A model generated the notes under the pieces. That model did no database searches. It was not told the DNA's origin and saw nothing but the letters and a program-made list of their open reading frames with translations. From contig NZ_BMKL01000001.1 in the NCBI RefSeq assembly GCF_014644315.1, positions 186,001 to 250,000 of the forward strand: a stretch of DNA of 64,000 nucleotides. Reading direction: 5' to 3'. The DNA comes from Tsuneonella deserti. GTDB taxonomy: Bacteria; Pseudomonadota; Alphaproteobacteria; Sphingomonadales; Sphingomonadaceae. The position numbers and the translations under genes were made by a program. Shown here in pieces: positions 1-16,161 of this stretch. Every line of letters starts with the position of its first letter. Within the stretch, counting starts at the first letter, position 1.

Positions 1-27
1 CGGATCGGTGCGGAATGAAGAGGCCAT
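1..27 (-). CDS. Start of a leftward gene cut by the window edge
   Basis: Only the first nine codons are present (Met-Ala-Ser-Ser-Phe-Arg-Thr-Asp-Pro), reading off the left edge. The start is chosen because AGGGAG lies eight bases before the ATG. It follows the 41-residue peptide gene by 24 bases on the same strand, so the two probably share a transcript. Function cannot be judged from nine residues. Confidence 0.5.
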
Positions 28-51
28 CGGTCGTACTCCCTGACGGTCCGG

Positions 52-177
52 TCAGGCGATGACCGCGGTGCCCGGGTAGGGCGGGGCAACCGGGACGGTG
101 AGCGCCTGCTGGAACGCGACCGAGGTGAGAAAAACTGCAGCGAGCGCAGCAACGAGCGAGGTTCGGGTACGGGGCAT
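52..177 (-). CDS. Small exported peptide, 41 residues, unknown function
   Basis: The ORF has an ATG start and TGA stop, with GGAG eight bases upstream of the start. The protein begins with two arginines, then a hydrophobic Ala/Val/Leu/Phe segment at about residues 8-25, then a short Pro-rich tail. It looks like a signal peptide or single membrane anchor with almost no mature domain. It is followed at once by another gene start, so it may be a small membrane peptide encoded with a regulator or transporter further left. The family is not recognised. The upstream region holds a promoter-like element and a repeated 13-bp motif. Confidence 0.5.
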   Translation of the reverse strand: MPRTRTSLVAALAAVFLTSVAFQQALTVPVAPPYPGTAVIA

Positions 178-207
178 TTGTCGATCTCCGATATGAATGA
201 TGCCGAT

Positions 208-265
208 AATCGATAAGGCATTGTTCGCATATCGTCAATCAATAATATTGAAAATCGATAAGGCA
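208..265 (-). promoter_or_regulatory. Promoter-like element with two copies of a 13-bp repeat (putative operator)
   Basis: AATCGATAAGGCA occurs at 208-220 and again at 253-265, exactly 45 bp apart, in an AT-rich patch. Reading leftward, TTGACG (238-233) and TATCGA (215-210) are 17 bp apart and could be the -35 and -10 of the small peptide gene. One repeat copy covers the -10 and the other lies upstream of the -35. That arrangement suggests a repressor operator; the regulator is unknown. Confidence 0.45.
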
Positions 266-329
266 CTGGAAGCCGGAGAGATTGCCGCCGCCCGCCTGCC
301 GCCCGAAGACGCGGGCGGCTGCGAGAGGT

Positions 330-358
330 TTGACTTGCGGGTAGCGTCTCCCTATATG
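330..358 (+). promoter_or_regulatory. Sigma-70 type promoter of rpoBC
   Basis: TTGACT at 330-335 and TATATG at 353-358 are separated by exactly 17 bp. Transcription would start near 365 and give an untranslated leader of about 205 nt before rpoB. A GC-rich inverted repeat (GCCGCCCGC 287-295 / GCGGGCGGC 311-319) lies just upstream. A second weaker candidate is TTGAAA 523-528 with GCTAGA 547-552 (18 bp). Confidence 0.6.
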
Positions 359-571
359 GCCGTCCGACCGTTCGCTTCGAGCACGGTCCGGTTCATGCGC
401 GGGAATCGGGCCCAGGATGGAAGCGGCGTTTCCATAATCGCGACGCACCTGCAGCTGCCACCGGGATCGGTGTGCCTGAAGCTGCGGGTTTTTCGCGTCC
501 CGATTTCCCGCCCGCGCGGGATTTGAAACAGCCGCCCACCGGCGGCGCTAGACTAGGGCGAACTCTCCTCC
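359..571 (+). other. rpoB leader region, no gene
   Basis: There are about 210 bases between the promoter and rpoB. An open frame through this stretch has no ribosome site or protein-like composition and is not called. No rplL-type gene precedes rpoB inside the window. No riboswitch is recognised. Confidence 0.4.
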
Positions 572-4762
<4,191 letters not shown>

Positions 4763-4832
4763 GGAGCGGGGCGGGCAATCCCGCCCCTTCCACCCGCAGC
4801 GCACCAGAATTCACCCGTAAGGGACGAGAACC

Positions 4833-9146
<4,314 letters not shown>

Positions 9147-9171
9147 TCGCCTGCTTTTGAGCCGAAGTTTG

Positions 9172-9207
9172 GCCCCGCCGGATACGATCCGGCGGGGCTT
9201 TTCTTTT
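9172..9207 (+). terminator. Intrinsic terminator of rpoBC
   Basis: A perfect 12-bp stem, GCCCCGCCGGAT (9172-9183) with ATCCGGCGGGGC (9187-9198), has a 3-base loop and is followed by TTTTCTTTT. It lies 25 bases after the rpoC stop. Confidence 0.92.
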
Positions 9208-9232
9208 GGGTCCGGAGTGGCACGATACGGGA

Positions 9233-9736
9233 ATGCACCCCCGATTCCCCCTGGCCGTCGCACCGCTTCTTGTACTCGTGGCCTGCAAGGTACAGCCCGA
9301 CCCGCCGGCTGCCCGGCCCGGGGCGACGGACATCGCGCAGCCATCTTCCACCGGCACGGCGGCCAAATCCGATCCCGCGCAAATTCCCGCGCCGGGTGCG
9401 GTCGAAACCCTCGCGGGGGAGTGGCGCGTAGCCGGGATAGACGGTGCACCCCTGGACGAGGCCTACGGCATCGCGCTCAGCGCGAACGAGAGCGAGATGT
9501 GGTGGGAGCCGCGGTGCGCGCAGCGAACCCGCCGCTACAACATCGAGGGGAAATCCATTTCCTTCCGTCCGATCCCCGGCGCTCAGGGCGAGACCCCGCC
9601 CTGCCTTCCGGGGCTTCCGGCGCGGCTATCCGACGTCGAACGCGCGCTGGACACGGCGACGGAGATCGGCCGCACCCCTTCAAACGGGGTGCTGATTTCG
9701 GGCGCGGGTCACAGCGTGCTGCTGTTCTCGCAATAA
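9233..9736 (+). CDS. Putative lipoprotein with a META/HslJ-like domain
   Basis: The product is 167 residues. It starts with a short signal sequence ending in the lipobox LVAC (Cys near residue 18), so it should be lipid-anchored in the envelope. A Pro/Ala-rich linker follows, then a domain beginning LAGEWRVAGIDG that resembles META/HslJ-type small beta domains; this is pattern resemblance only. The ATG at 9233 is preferred over an upstream in-frame TTG because it places the hydrophobic signal directly at the N-terminus, although the ribosome site is weak. It sits downstream of the rpoC terminator and converges on a small leftward ORF. No partner gene suggests a specific role. Confidence 0.75.
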   Translation: MHPRFPLAVAPLLVLVACKVQPDPPAARPGATDIAQPSSTGTAAKSDPAQIPAPGAVETLAGEWRVAGIDGAPLDEAYGIALSANESEMWWEPRCAQRTRRYNIEGKSISFRPIPGAQGETPPCLPGLPARLSDVERALDTATEIGRTPSNGVLISGAGHSVLLFSQ

Positions 9737-9758
9737 CGCGGAGCTGCGCCGGCGACTC

Positions 9759-9920
9759 TTAGAAGCTTCGGCGCTCGACGCCGGAGCGGCGATCGGATTG
9801 GCGGCGGTCCTCATGATCGAGGTCAATCTGGGCGGCACGTCGGTCACAAGCGCGACGATCCGCACTTTCGCGCGTATCCCGCCGCTCACCGCGCGGTTGG
9901 TCGCATCCGGCTTGCGCCAT
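9759..9920 (-). CDS. Small Arg/Asp-rich protein, 53 residues, unknown
   Basis: The ORF starts with ATG, has a strong ribosome site (GAAGGAG six bases upstream) and ends in TAA. The product is very hydrophilic, with about a dozen Arg plus Asp/Glu and repeated DRR-type motifs (EDRRQSDRRSG near residues 37-47, ERRSF at the end). It has no signal peptide or membrane segment. The strong ribosome site is the main support; the composition could also arise from a GC-rich non-coding frame. It lies 22 bp from the convergent lipoprotein gene and downstream of the broken NTF2-like gene. Confidence 0.45.
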   Translation of the reverse strand: MAQAGCDQPRGERRDTRESADRRACDRRAAQIDLDHEDRRQSDRRSGVERRSF

Positions 9921-10017
9921 CGTGCGTCTCCTTCATCGGGCACGGCCGCATCCAGGCAGGGTCGCGGCTGAAGCGTGCCCGCGACTGCCGATATGTCACT
10001 TCGGGCTTGCGAAGCGG

Positions 10018-10458
10018 TTAATCGCCCAGGGCAGCGGCGGCCGGCAGCCCGGTCGCGCGAGCATAGGAGGCGCTGTCGATCATTTCGAAGTATCGGATCG
10101 CACGGCCCTGCCACAACGTCCAGATATCCATCTTGGGAGTCTCGAGCGTTCGCAGGGTCCGGCGATGGCGCCAATGAACGCGTCCCATCCACACCAGCTT
10201 GTCGCCTTCGCCGATGAATGAATCGGTGCGGCTCTAAAGCATTTCCCAGCTTTCCGCCAGGGCCGTCCAGTAGCGAATGACCGCCGCCTTGCCGCTGAAG
10301 GGTCCGCTCAGGGGATCTGCCGGAAATTCCCGTTCGAGGACGGAGTGAAACTCGATTGCCTCGTCCATCAGGTCGAAGAAATGCGCGGGCGTGGTTCCTC
10401 GGCTTGCGCTCCAAGCGTCATAGGCCGCCTCTAGGCGTTGCCTGAAATCTTCCAGCAC
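10018..10458 (-). pseudogene. NTF2/SnoaL-like protein interrupted by an in-frame amber codon
   Basis: Read leftward from a GTG at 10458, the first part (LEDFRQRLEAAYDAW ... AIEFHSVLEREF ... AVIRYWTALAESWEML) matches the first half of a SnoaL/NTF2-like fold. A TAG stop lies at 10236-10234. The same frame then continues without another stop for 71 codons (DSFIGEGDKLVWMGRVHWR ... ETPKMDIWTLWQGRAIRYFEMIDS) to TAA at 10020-10018. This is exactly the second half expected of such a domain. A single base change from a sense codon would explain the break. An alternative ATG at 10584 adds an unconserved N-terminus. It may be a recent pseudogene, a suppressed stop, or a sequencing error. Confidence 0.7.
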
Positions 10459-10665
10459 TTGCGACCCAATTTCTTGTTTTGGATTGGGGGGCTCTAGTGC
10501 GCCCCGCTGCGCCCGGCAATATCCCCAATTCAGATGAGAGAAGAAGGCTCTGGCAGTGCCGCAATCGGGCCATCGGCGAAGCATGAAGTCCTCTTGCGAT
10601 ATGCTTCCCCTTGGCGGTCCGAGCGGCTAAGCGCCCTCGCAAGCTGCCCTCCCGAGGAACGATCG

Positions 10666-11586
10666 ATGACCGGCCAAACGCAAGCAGGCGAGACTTCGGC
10701 GATGCTCGCCAAGGCCGAGGTGCTGATCGAGGCGCTACCCTACCTGCAGCGCTATGCCGGTTGCACCTTCGTGGTGAAATACGGCGGCCACGCAATGGGC
10801 GATCCGGCCGCGGCGCGCGATTTTGCAGAGGACATCGTTCTCCTGAAGGCAGTCGGGATCAACCCGGTGGTGGTGCACGGCGGCGGCCCGCAGATCGGCG
10901 CGATGCTGAAAAAGCTGGGGGTCGAGAGCACTTTTGTCGATGGGCTGCGCGTGACCGACAAGGCCACCGCCGAAGTTGCCGAGATGGTCCTGTCGGGAGC
11001 GATCAACAAGGAACTGGTCGGCTGGATCGCGCAAGCGGGCGGGAAGGCCATAGGCGTGTCGGGCAAGGATGGCGGTCTGGTCACCGCGACCAAGGTCGAG
11101 CGGACCATCAAGGATCCCGGGAGCAATATCGAGCAAGCGGTGGACCTGGGTTTCGTCGGAGAGCCGGCGCGGGTCGACACCACGCTCATCCACACCGCCG
11201 TGACCGCGGGAATGATCCCGGTCATCGCCCCGATCGGCGCGGGCGATGACGGTCATACCTACAACATCAACGCCGATACCATGGCCGGGGCGATCGCGGC
11301 TGCGCTTGGGGCCGCGCGGCTCTTTCTGCTGACCGACGTACCGGGCGTTCTCGCAAAGGACGGAACGCTGCTGACCGACCTGACCCCCGCCGATATCGCG
11401 AGGTTGCGCGACGATGGAACCATCTCGGGGGGGATGATCCCCAAGCTCGAAACCTGCGTCCACGCGGTAGAAGCGGGTTGCGAGGCGGCGGTCGTTCTCG
11501 ATGGGCGTGTTCCCCATGCCATGCTGCTCGAGTTTTTCACCGCCAGCGGCGCGGGGACGCTGATCCGGGCGAACAGTGCTGCCTGA
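10666..11586 (+). CDS. argB: Acetylglutamate kinase
   Basis: The enzyme phosphorylates N-acetyl-L-glutamate in the second step of arginine synthesis in the cytoplasm. It has 306 residues, normal for the family. Visible motifs are [11 protein letters not shown] near residue 35, [21 protein letters not shown], the NAG-binding [18 protein letters not shown], and LTDVPGVL followed by [13 protein letters not shown]. The start at 10666 is supported by GAGGAA upstream. It is followed in the same direction by yggT and folD. The N-terminal extension before residue 20 is probably variable, as in arginine-regulated NAGKs. Confidence 0.96.
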   Translation: MTGQTQAGETSAMLAKAEVLIEALPYLQRYAGCTFVVKYGGHAMGDPAAARDFAEDIVLLKAVGINPVVVHGGGPQIGAMLKKLGVESTFVDGLRVTDKATAEVAEMVLSGAINKELVGWIAQAGGKAIGVSGKDGGLVTATKVERTIKDPGSNIEQAVDLGFVGEPARVDTTLIHTAVTAGMIPVIAPIGAGDDGHTYNINADTMAGAIAAALGAARLFLLTDVPGVLAKDGTLLTDLTPADIARLRDDGTISGGMIPKLETCVHAVEAGCEAAVVLDGRVPHAMLLEFFTASGAGTLIRANSAA

Positions 11587-11669
11587 CGAAGCCGTATTAG
11601 GCAGTTGATACGCCTGGGCTGTCGCGGCTAGAGCGGCATGGCCTGACACTTCCTGCAAAAGAGCATTCG

Positions 11670-11951
11670 ATGGACGCCCTGATCCAGATCTTCATCATGA
11701 TCGCCAACACGGCGAACATGCTCGTCATCATCTGGTTTATCATCGGCCTGCTGTTCAGCTTCAATGTGATCGGACGCGACAACACCTTCTTCGTCGCGGT
11801 CCACGACGCCATCGCCCGCCTGTTCGAGCCCGTGCTGCGTCCAATCCGCCGGCTGCTCCCCGACACCGGGGCAATCGACTTCTCGCCGATGGTGCTGCTG
11901 CTCTTGATCTATGCGATCATCATCGTCCTCGAAAGCGTGCGGCCGGTCTGA
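11670..11951 (+). CDS. YggT family membrane protein
   Basis: The product is 93 residues with two hydrophobic segments (about residues 5-32 and 68-92). Between them lies the family signature region with [24 protein letters not shown]. YggT proteins are small inner-membrane proteins of uncertain role, linked in some bacteria to osmotic stress or envelope biogenesis. The stop codon overlaps the folD start by one base (TGATG), so folD is translationally coupled. Confidence 0.92.
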   Translation: MDALIQIFIMIANTANMLVIIWFIIGLLFSFNVIGRDNTFFVAVHDAIARLFEPVLRPIRRLLPDTGAIDFSPMVLLLLIYAIIIVLESVRPV

Positions 11952-12847
11952 TGTCAGCCGAGATCATCGACGGAAAGGCCTTTGCGGCCGACTTGCGCGC
12001 CAAGGTCGGGACCCTGGCCGCAGAGTTCGAGAAGCGCGCCGGCCGCAGGGCGGGTCTGGCTGTGGTTCTGGTGGGCCAGGATGCCGCCAGCCAGGTCTAC
12101 GTGGCGGCCAAGGGCAAGGCGACGCTCGCAGCTGGAATGGCCAGCTTCGAACACCGCTTGCCAGCCGATACCGACCAGGACACCCTCATCGCGCTGATCC
12201 AGCGGCTGAACGAAGATCCCACGGTGGACGGAATTCTAACCCAGCTCCCCCTGCCAAAGCATCTCGACGAAAAGACAGTCATCGCCGCGATCGATCCCGA
12301 CAAGGACGTGGACGGGATTACCCCGGTCAACGCCGGGCGTCTGGTGCTGGGAATGGACGCTCCGGTCAGCTGCACGCCCCTCGGCTGCCTGATGATCCTG
12401 CGCCAGAGGCTGGGCGATCTGTCGGGGCTCGACGCGGTGGTAGTCGGCCGCTCGATCCTGTTCGGCAAGCCGATGGCGCAGTTGCTGCTGGCGGCCAACT
12501 GCACGGTTACGATGGCGCACAGCCGCACGCGCAACCTGCCCGAAGTCCTTCGCCGCGCCGATATCGTGGTAGCCGCGATCGGGCAGCCGGAGTTCATTCG
12601 CGGGGACTGGCTCAAGCCGGGCGCCATCGTGCTCGACGGGGGGATCAATCGGCTGCCCCCGCGCGAAGGGGAGGAAAAGGGGCGGCTCGTGGGCGACGTC
12701 GCTTTCGAGGAGGCGCTCGATCACGTCGGGGCGATCACTCCGGTTCCCGGCGGGGTCGGGGCGACCACCATCGCGGTCCTGCTGCGCAATGCCATCGTGG
12801 CGGCCTACGCAAACGCCGACATTCCCCTTGGGAAAGACTCGATCTAG
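11951..12847 (+). CDS. folD: Bifunctional methylenetetrahydrofolate dehydrogenase / methenyltetrahydrofolate cyclohydrolase
   Basis: This cytoplasmic enzyme interconverts 5,10-methylene-, 5,10-methenyl- and 10-formyl-tetrahydrofolate with NADP, supplying one-carbon units. It has 298 residues. Visible are the catalytic region YVAAKGKA (the lysine near residue 58), the substrate-binding [11 protein letters not shown], the NADP-binding [17 protein letters not shown], and the C-terminal signature [16 protein letters not shown]. It is coupled to yggT by a TGATG overlap. Confidence 0.96.
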   Translation: MSAEIIDGKAFAADLRAKVGTLAAEFEKRAGRRAGLAVVLVGQDAASQVYVAAKGKATLAAGMASFEHRLPADTDQDTLIALIQRLNEDPTVDGILTQLPLPKHLDEKTVIAAIDPDKDVDGITPVNAGRLVLGMDAPVSCTPLGCLMILRQRLGDLSGLDAVVVGRSILFGKPMAQLLLAANCTVTMAHSRTRNLPEVLRRADIVVAAIGQPEFIRGDWLKPGAIVLDGGINRLPPREGEEKGRLVGDVAFEEALDHVGAITPVPGGVGATTIAVLLRNAIVAAYANADIPLGKDSI

Positions 12848-12891
12848 CGGGTTTGGTTGGCATTGGCCTGCCCGGTGGCTAGGCTGGAGCG

Positions 12892-13602
12892 ATGATCCGG
12901 TTCTCCCTTGTCGCCGTTGCATCGCTTGCCCTGTCCTCTTGCGCGACCCCCGCAGGTGCAGGAGGCCGGGAACTTGCATCGCGGGCCAGACCCAGCGACG
13001 TGATCGCAACCGAACTGGCGTTTGCCCGCGCAGCGCGGGAAAAAGGGACCTGGACCGCCTTCCGCGATTTCGCGACCGGAGACGCGCAGTGGCCCAGTCC
13101 TCGGTGGGAAAACGTGCAAACGGCGCTCAAGCGGGTGCCCGATCCGGCCCAACCGATCGTGTGGGAGCCCGATCAGGTCTGGATCAGCTGTGACGGCAGC
13201 TTTGCCTTGTCGTCCGGCCCGGCCACCCATCCAGGCGGCAAACGCTCCCGTTTCGCGACCATCTGGCAGCGTCAGAACGGCGGGGAGTACCGCTGGGTGC
13301 TCGACCAGGGCTTCGACCTTGAAGACGGCTATTCCGCACCCGAGATGATCCCCGCTCGCGTGGCCGACTGTCCGGCGGGCAGCCTCGGCCGCACCCAGCG
13401 CCAGCCCAAAGCCCGCCGCGCCGAAACGTGGAGCTCGGGCCGATCGAATGACGGAACCCTCGCCTGGGCGACGGAGTTGCGAGCGGACTGCAGCCGCACG
13501 CTCGTGGTCAGCACCTTGCAGGATGGGGTCGTTGAAGAAGTTTTCCGCCGCAGCTCCGCAACGCCGCCCGCGCCTGGAAACGGCGCGGTGACAAGCTGCT
13601 GA
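12892..13602 (+). CDS. Lipoprotein with an NTF2-like (DUF4440-type) domain
   Basis: The product is 236 residues with a signal sequence ending in the lipobox LSSC (Cys near residue 17). Residues of about 38-130 look like an NTF2-like domain: VIATELAFARAAREKGTWTAFRDF, then VWISCDGSFALSSGP and FATIWQRQNGGEYRWVLDQG. The C-terminal third is less recognisable and contains paired cysteines. The role is unknown; such domains often bind small ligands or act as pseudo-enzymes. It ends seven bases before marC, so the two may be co-transcribed. Confidence 0.8.
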   Translation: MIRFSLVAVASLALSSCATPAGAGGRELASRARPSDVIATELAFARAAREKGTWTAFRDFATGDAQWPSPRWENVQTALKRVPDPAQPIVWEPDQVWISCDGSFALSSGPATHPGGKRSRFATIWQRQNGGEYRWVLDQGFDLEDGYSAPEMIPARVADCPAGSLGRTQRQPKARRAETWSSGRSNDGTLAWATELRADCSRTLVVSTLQDGVVEEVFRRSSATPPAPGNGAVTSC

Positions 13603-13609
13603 AGCACCG

Positions 13610-14242
13610 ATGATCGAACTGTTCCTCTCCGCATTCGTGACCTTGTTCGTGGTCATCGATCCCCCGGGCTGCGCGCCGATTTACGCCGGGCTCACCAAGG
13701 GCGCGACACCGTCGCAGTCGCGCTCGATGGCGTGGCGGGCATGTTTCATCGCGGGCGCCATCCTGATCGTGTTCGCCCTGTTCGGCGAGGATCTGCTCGG
13801 CGCGCTGCATATCGAGCTTGATAGCTTTCGCATCGCGGGCGGGCTGATGCTGTTCCTGATCGCGCTCGACATGGTGTTTGAAAAGCGGACCCAGCGGCGC
13901 GAGCAGCGGGCCGAGAAGGTCGCCGCCGAACACGAAGGTACGGAGGTCGAGGACGTCTCCGTCTTCCCGATGGCGATGCCCATGCTGGCTGGCCCCGGCG
14001 CGATCGCATCGATCATGCTCCTGACCGCCAAGGCGCATGGGGTGGAAGCCACGCTGGCGGTACTCGCTGCGTTGGTGGTGGTCTTGGTGCTGACCCTGCT
14101 CGCGCTTATCGCGGCCAGCCCGCTGATGCGCCTGTTCGGCGCGCGGGTGGAGGCGGTCATCACCCGTCTTCTCGGCGTGCTGCTCGCCGCACTGGCGGCC
14201 CAGTACGTGATCGACGGGTTAAAGGCGAGCTTCGGCCTTTAG
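13610..14242 (+). CDS. MarC family integral membrane protein
   Basis: The product is 210 residues with about six membrane helices and the family N-terminus FVVIDPPGCAPIYAGLTKG. A charged loop (near residues 92-116) leads into the second conserved block FPMAMPMLAGPGAIASIMLL. MarC proteins are inner-membrane proteins of unresolved function; the old link to multiple antibiotic resistance has not held up. The stop lies two bases from the stop of the convergent Lon-N gene. Confidence 0.93.
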   Translation: MIELFLSAFVTLFVVIDPPGCAPIYAGLTKGATPSQSRSMAWRACFIAGAILIVFALFGEDLLGALHIELDSFRIAGGLMLFLIALDMVFEKRTQRREQRAEKVAAEHEGTEVEDVSVFPMAMPMLAGPGAIASIMLLTAKAHGVEATLAVLAALVVVLVLTLLALIAASPLMRLFGARVEAVITRLLGVLLAALAAQYVIDGLKASFGL

Positions 14243-14244
14243 TC

Positions 14245-14856
14245 CTACTGCAAAGTCACCCGTCCTTCTTCGGGATCACCGTGGCCGAAGAACTGCATCA
14301 GTTGGACGAGCAGTTCGCAGCGTTCGGACAGCGACGGCGTCTCGAGCAGCGCCTGCTTCGCGGCCGCGTCGAAAGGAGCAATCTGGCTGACTCCGTCGAT
14401 CAGGGTCCGGTCGTCGAGGCGGGCGATCGAATCCCAATCGACCAGATAGCCCTGCGCCTCGGCAAAGCGGCGCGCTTCCTGCTCGAAGCTCGCGCGCTCG
14501 ATGCTCGCAAGGGCGGCGTGCTCGTCCTCGGGAAGCAGCTCGGCCTCGATCTGGCGGAAGGGGGTGGCTACATCGAGCTCGCGCAGCTTGCGGAAGCGTG
14601 CCTCACCCGAGAGCACGATGTTGTAGCGCCCATCGTCGAGCGCTTCAACTTCCTCGATCTTGCCGACACAGCCGACGTCGTAAAGCGGCGCGTCGTCGCC
14701 GGCGCGCTGTGGCTGGATCATGGCGATGCGCCGGTCCCGGGCCAGCGCATCGCCGACCAGGGCCCGGTAACGCGGCTCGAAGACGTGCAGCGGCAGGTGC
14801 AATCCGGGAAATAGGATCGCGCCGGGCAGGGGGAAGATCGACAGGCGGGTGGTCAT
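14245..14856 (-). CDS. Lon N-terminal (LON substrate-binding) domain protein
   Basis: The product is 203 residues made of the LON substrate-binding domain alone, without the ATPase or protease part. Conserved blocks are FPLPGAILFPGLHLPLHVFEPRYR at residues 8-31 and GCVGKIEEVEALDDGRYNIVLSG near 60-82. It is probably a substrate-binding or adaptor protein; its target is unknown. The ATG at 14856 lies two bases after the stop of the upstream thioredoxin gene, with the ribosome site inside that gene's last codons, so the two are translationally coupled. This pairing is common in alphaproteobacteria. Confidence 0.9.
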   Translation of the reverse strand: MTTRLSIFPLPGAILFPGLHLPLHVFEPRYRALVGDALARDRRIAMIQPQRAGDDAPLYDVGCVGKIEEVEALDDGRYNIVLSGEARFRKLRELDVATPFRQIEAELLPEDEHAALASIERASFEQEARRFAEAQGYLVDWDSIARLDDRTLIDGVSQIAPFDAAAKQALLETPSLSERCELLVQLMQFFGHGDPEEGRVTLQ

Positions 14857-14858
14857 CT

Positions 14859-15767
14859 CTATCCGAACAATACGCGCGACAGCCTGCGGCGAGTGGCGAC
14901 GACCCACGGATCTTCCAGCCCGACTGCTTCGAAAATCTTGACGAGCTGTGCGCGCGCAGCGCCATCGTTCCATTCGCGGTCGTGCTGCACCATCGCGAGG
15001 AGGGCGTCGGCGGCCTCGTCACGTTGGCCGGCGGCATAGGCGGCCTCGGCAAAAGCCAGCTGAGCCTCCATATCCGTAGGCCGTTCGGCGGCGGCGGCGC
15101 GCAATGTCTGGAGCTCGCCTTCATCGACCCGGTCACCCGCAAGCTCAAGCGCTGAGAGTGCGGCTTTGACGCCGGAATCGGCCGAAAGTGTTTCGTCGAG
15201 CGCGTCGGCCGCCGCGAGCGCCTCGTCGATTTTGCCGGCCGCAACCAGGGCGCGGATGAGACCTGCCCTGGCGGCAGGGTTTTCGGGGGCCATTTCGACA
15301 ACCTGCGCGAATATCCCCGCGGCACGCACTCCGTCGCCCTCGGCAAGAACGGCTTCGCCCATTTCGATGAACTGCGCCACTTCGGCCGTTCCTTCGTCGG
15401 GTCCGCCGACCGGCAATTGCGAGAGGAGCTGATCGAGCAATGCCTTGAGCTGCGATTCGGAGCGGGCGTTGGTCAGGTCGGCGACAGGCTGGCCCTGGAA
15501 CATCGCATAGACCGTGGGGATGGATCGCACCTGAAACTGCGCGGCGATGAACTGTTCTTCGTCGACGTTGATCTTGGCGAGCACGACGCCCTTGTCCGCG
15601 TATTCACCGCAGACTTTCTCAAGCACGGGGGTGAGCGCCTTGCACGGTCCGCACCATTCGGCCCAGAAATCGAGAACCACCAGGCTCGTCATCGATGGTT
15701 CGACAACCTCCTTGCGGAAACGGTCGACTGCCTTCTGTTCCTCGAGATTCAAGCCCATGCTGGCCAC
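14859..15767 (-). CDS. Thioredoxin-domain co-chaperone, CnoX/YbbN-like
   Basis: The product is 302 residues. A thioredoxin fold at about 10-115 contains the redox motif WCGPC (residues 38-42) and the cis-Pro region VRSIPTVYAM. A TPR-like helical tail follows (repeats of the type AGIFAQVVEMAPENPAARAGLIRALVA). This is the architecture of CnoX/YbbN, a holdase that protects folding substrates and hands them to GroEL or DnaK. Keeping both active-site cysteines suggests it is redox-active. An internal Met at residue 4 is an alternative start. It is coupled to the Lon-N gene downstream. Confidence 0.9.
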   Translation of the reverse strand: MASMGLNLEEQKAVDRFRKEVVEPSMTSLVVLDFWAEWCGPCKALTPVLEKVCGEYADKGVVLAKINVDEEQFIAAQFQVRSIPTVYAMFQGQPVADLTNARSESQLKALLDQLLSQLPVGGPDEGTAEVAQFIEMGEAVLAEGDGVRAAGIFAQVVEMAPENPAARAGLIRALVAAGKIDEALAAADALDETLSADSGVKAALSALELAGDRVDEGELQTLRAAAAERPTDMEAQLAFAEAAYAAGQRDEAADALLAMVQHDREWNDGAARAQLVKIFEAVGLEDPWVVATRRRLSRVLFG

Positions 15768-15975
15768 TTAGCGGTCCCCTTTGCGTTTTGTTCGTCTGCC
15801 GGTGCGCGCCGCCAATGTGGGAGTTCCATTGCGTTTGTGAAGCGCAAACGCTCGGCTGCCAAATAGCGCTTGCGGCCTCCGAGGGCCTTTGCTAACCGCG
15901 CGCCTCCCACCGGAGGGGCATCGCTCTTCCGATCGTCACTGCCCATCCTCCGATAGGCTGACGACAAGCGCCTGA

Positions 15976-16050
15976 GCGGGCGTAGCTCAGTGGTAGAGCG
16001 TCTGCTTGCCATGCAGAAGGTCGAGGGTTCGACTCCCTTCGCCCGCTCCA
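15976..16050 (+). tRNA. tRNA-Gly (GCC)
   Basis: This 75-base gene has acceptor strands GCGGGCG (15976-15982) and CGCCCGC, a discriminator T and an encoded CCA. The D arm is GCTCAGTGGTAGAGC, the anticodon loop CTTGCCAT has anticodon GCC, and the T arm is GAGGGTTCGACTCCC. All stems pair. It stands alone between the divergent thioredoxin gene and the TonB receptor. Confidence 0.97.
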
Positions 16051-16161
16051 GTGCCCCCATCCGAACGGTCAATCTCGCGTTTCGTCGCTCCAGCACGGCG
16101 TTTTGTCTGTGGCGGTGCACAACCGGCTTGCCTCCGGCACCGCGTCCGCTACTGGCGACGC

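Noticed and set aside
197..526. Rightward 109-codon frame in the rpoB leader
   Set aside because: It lies across the promoter and leader, has no ribosome site, and its sequence does not look like a protein.
9680..10414. Leftward 244-codon frame overlapping the NTF2-like region
   Set aside because: It conflicts with the NTF2-like frame, whose sequence is clearly domain-like, and is a mix of low-complexity Arg/Pro residues.
15749..16120. Leftward frame antisense to tRNA-Gly
   Set aside because: It includes the complement of the tRNA (the familiar GVEPSTFCMASRRSTTELRP artefact) and is not a gene.
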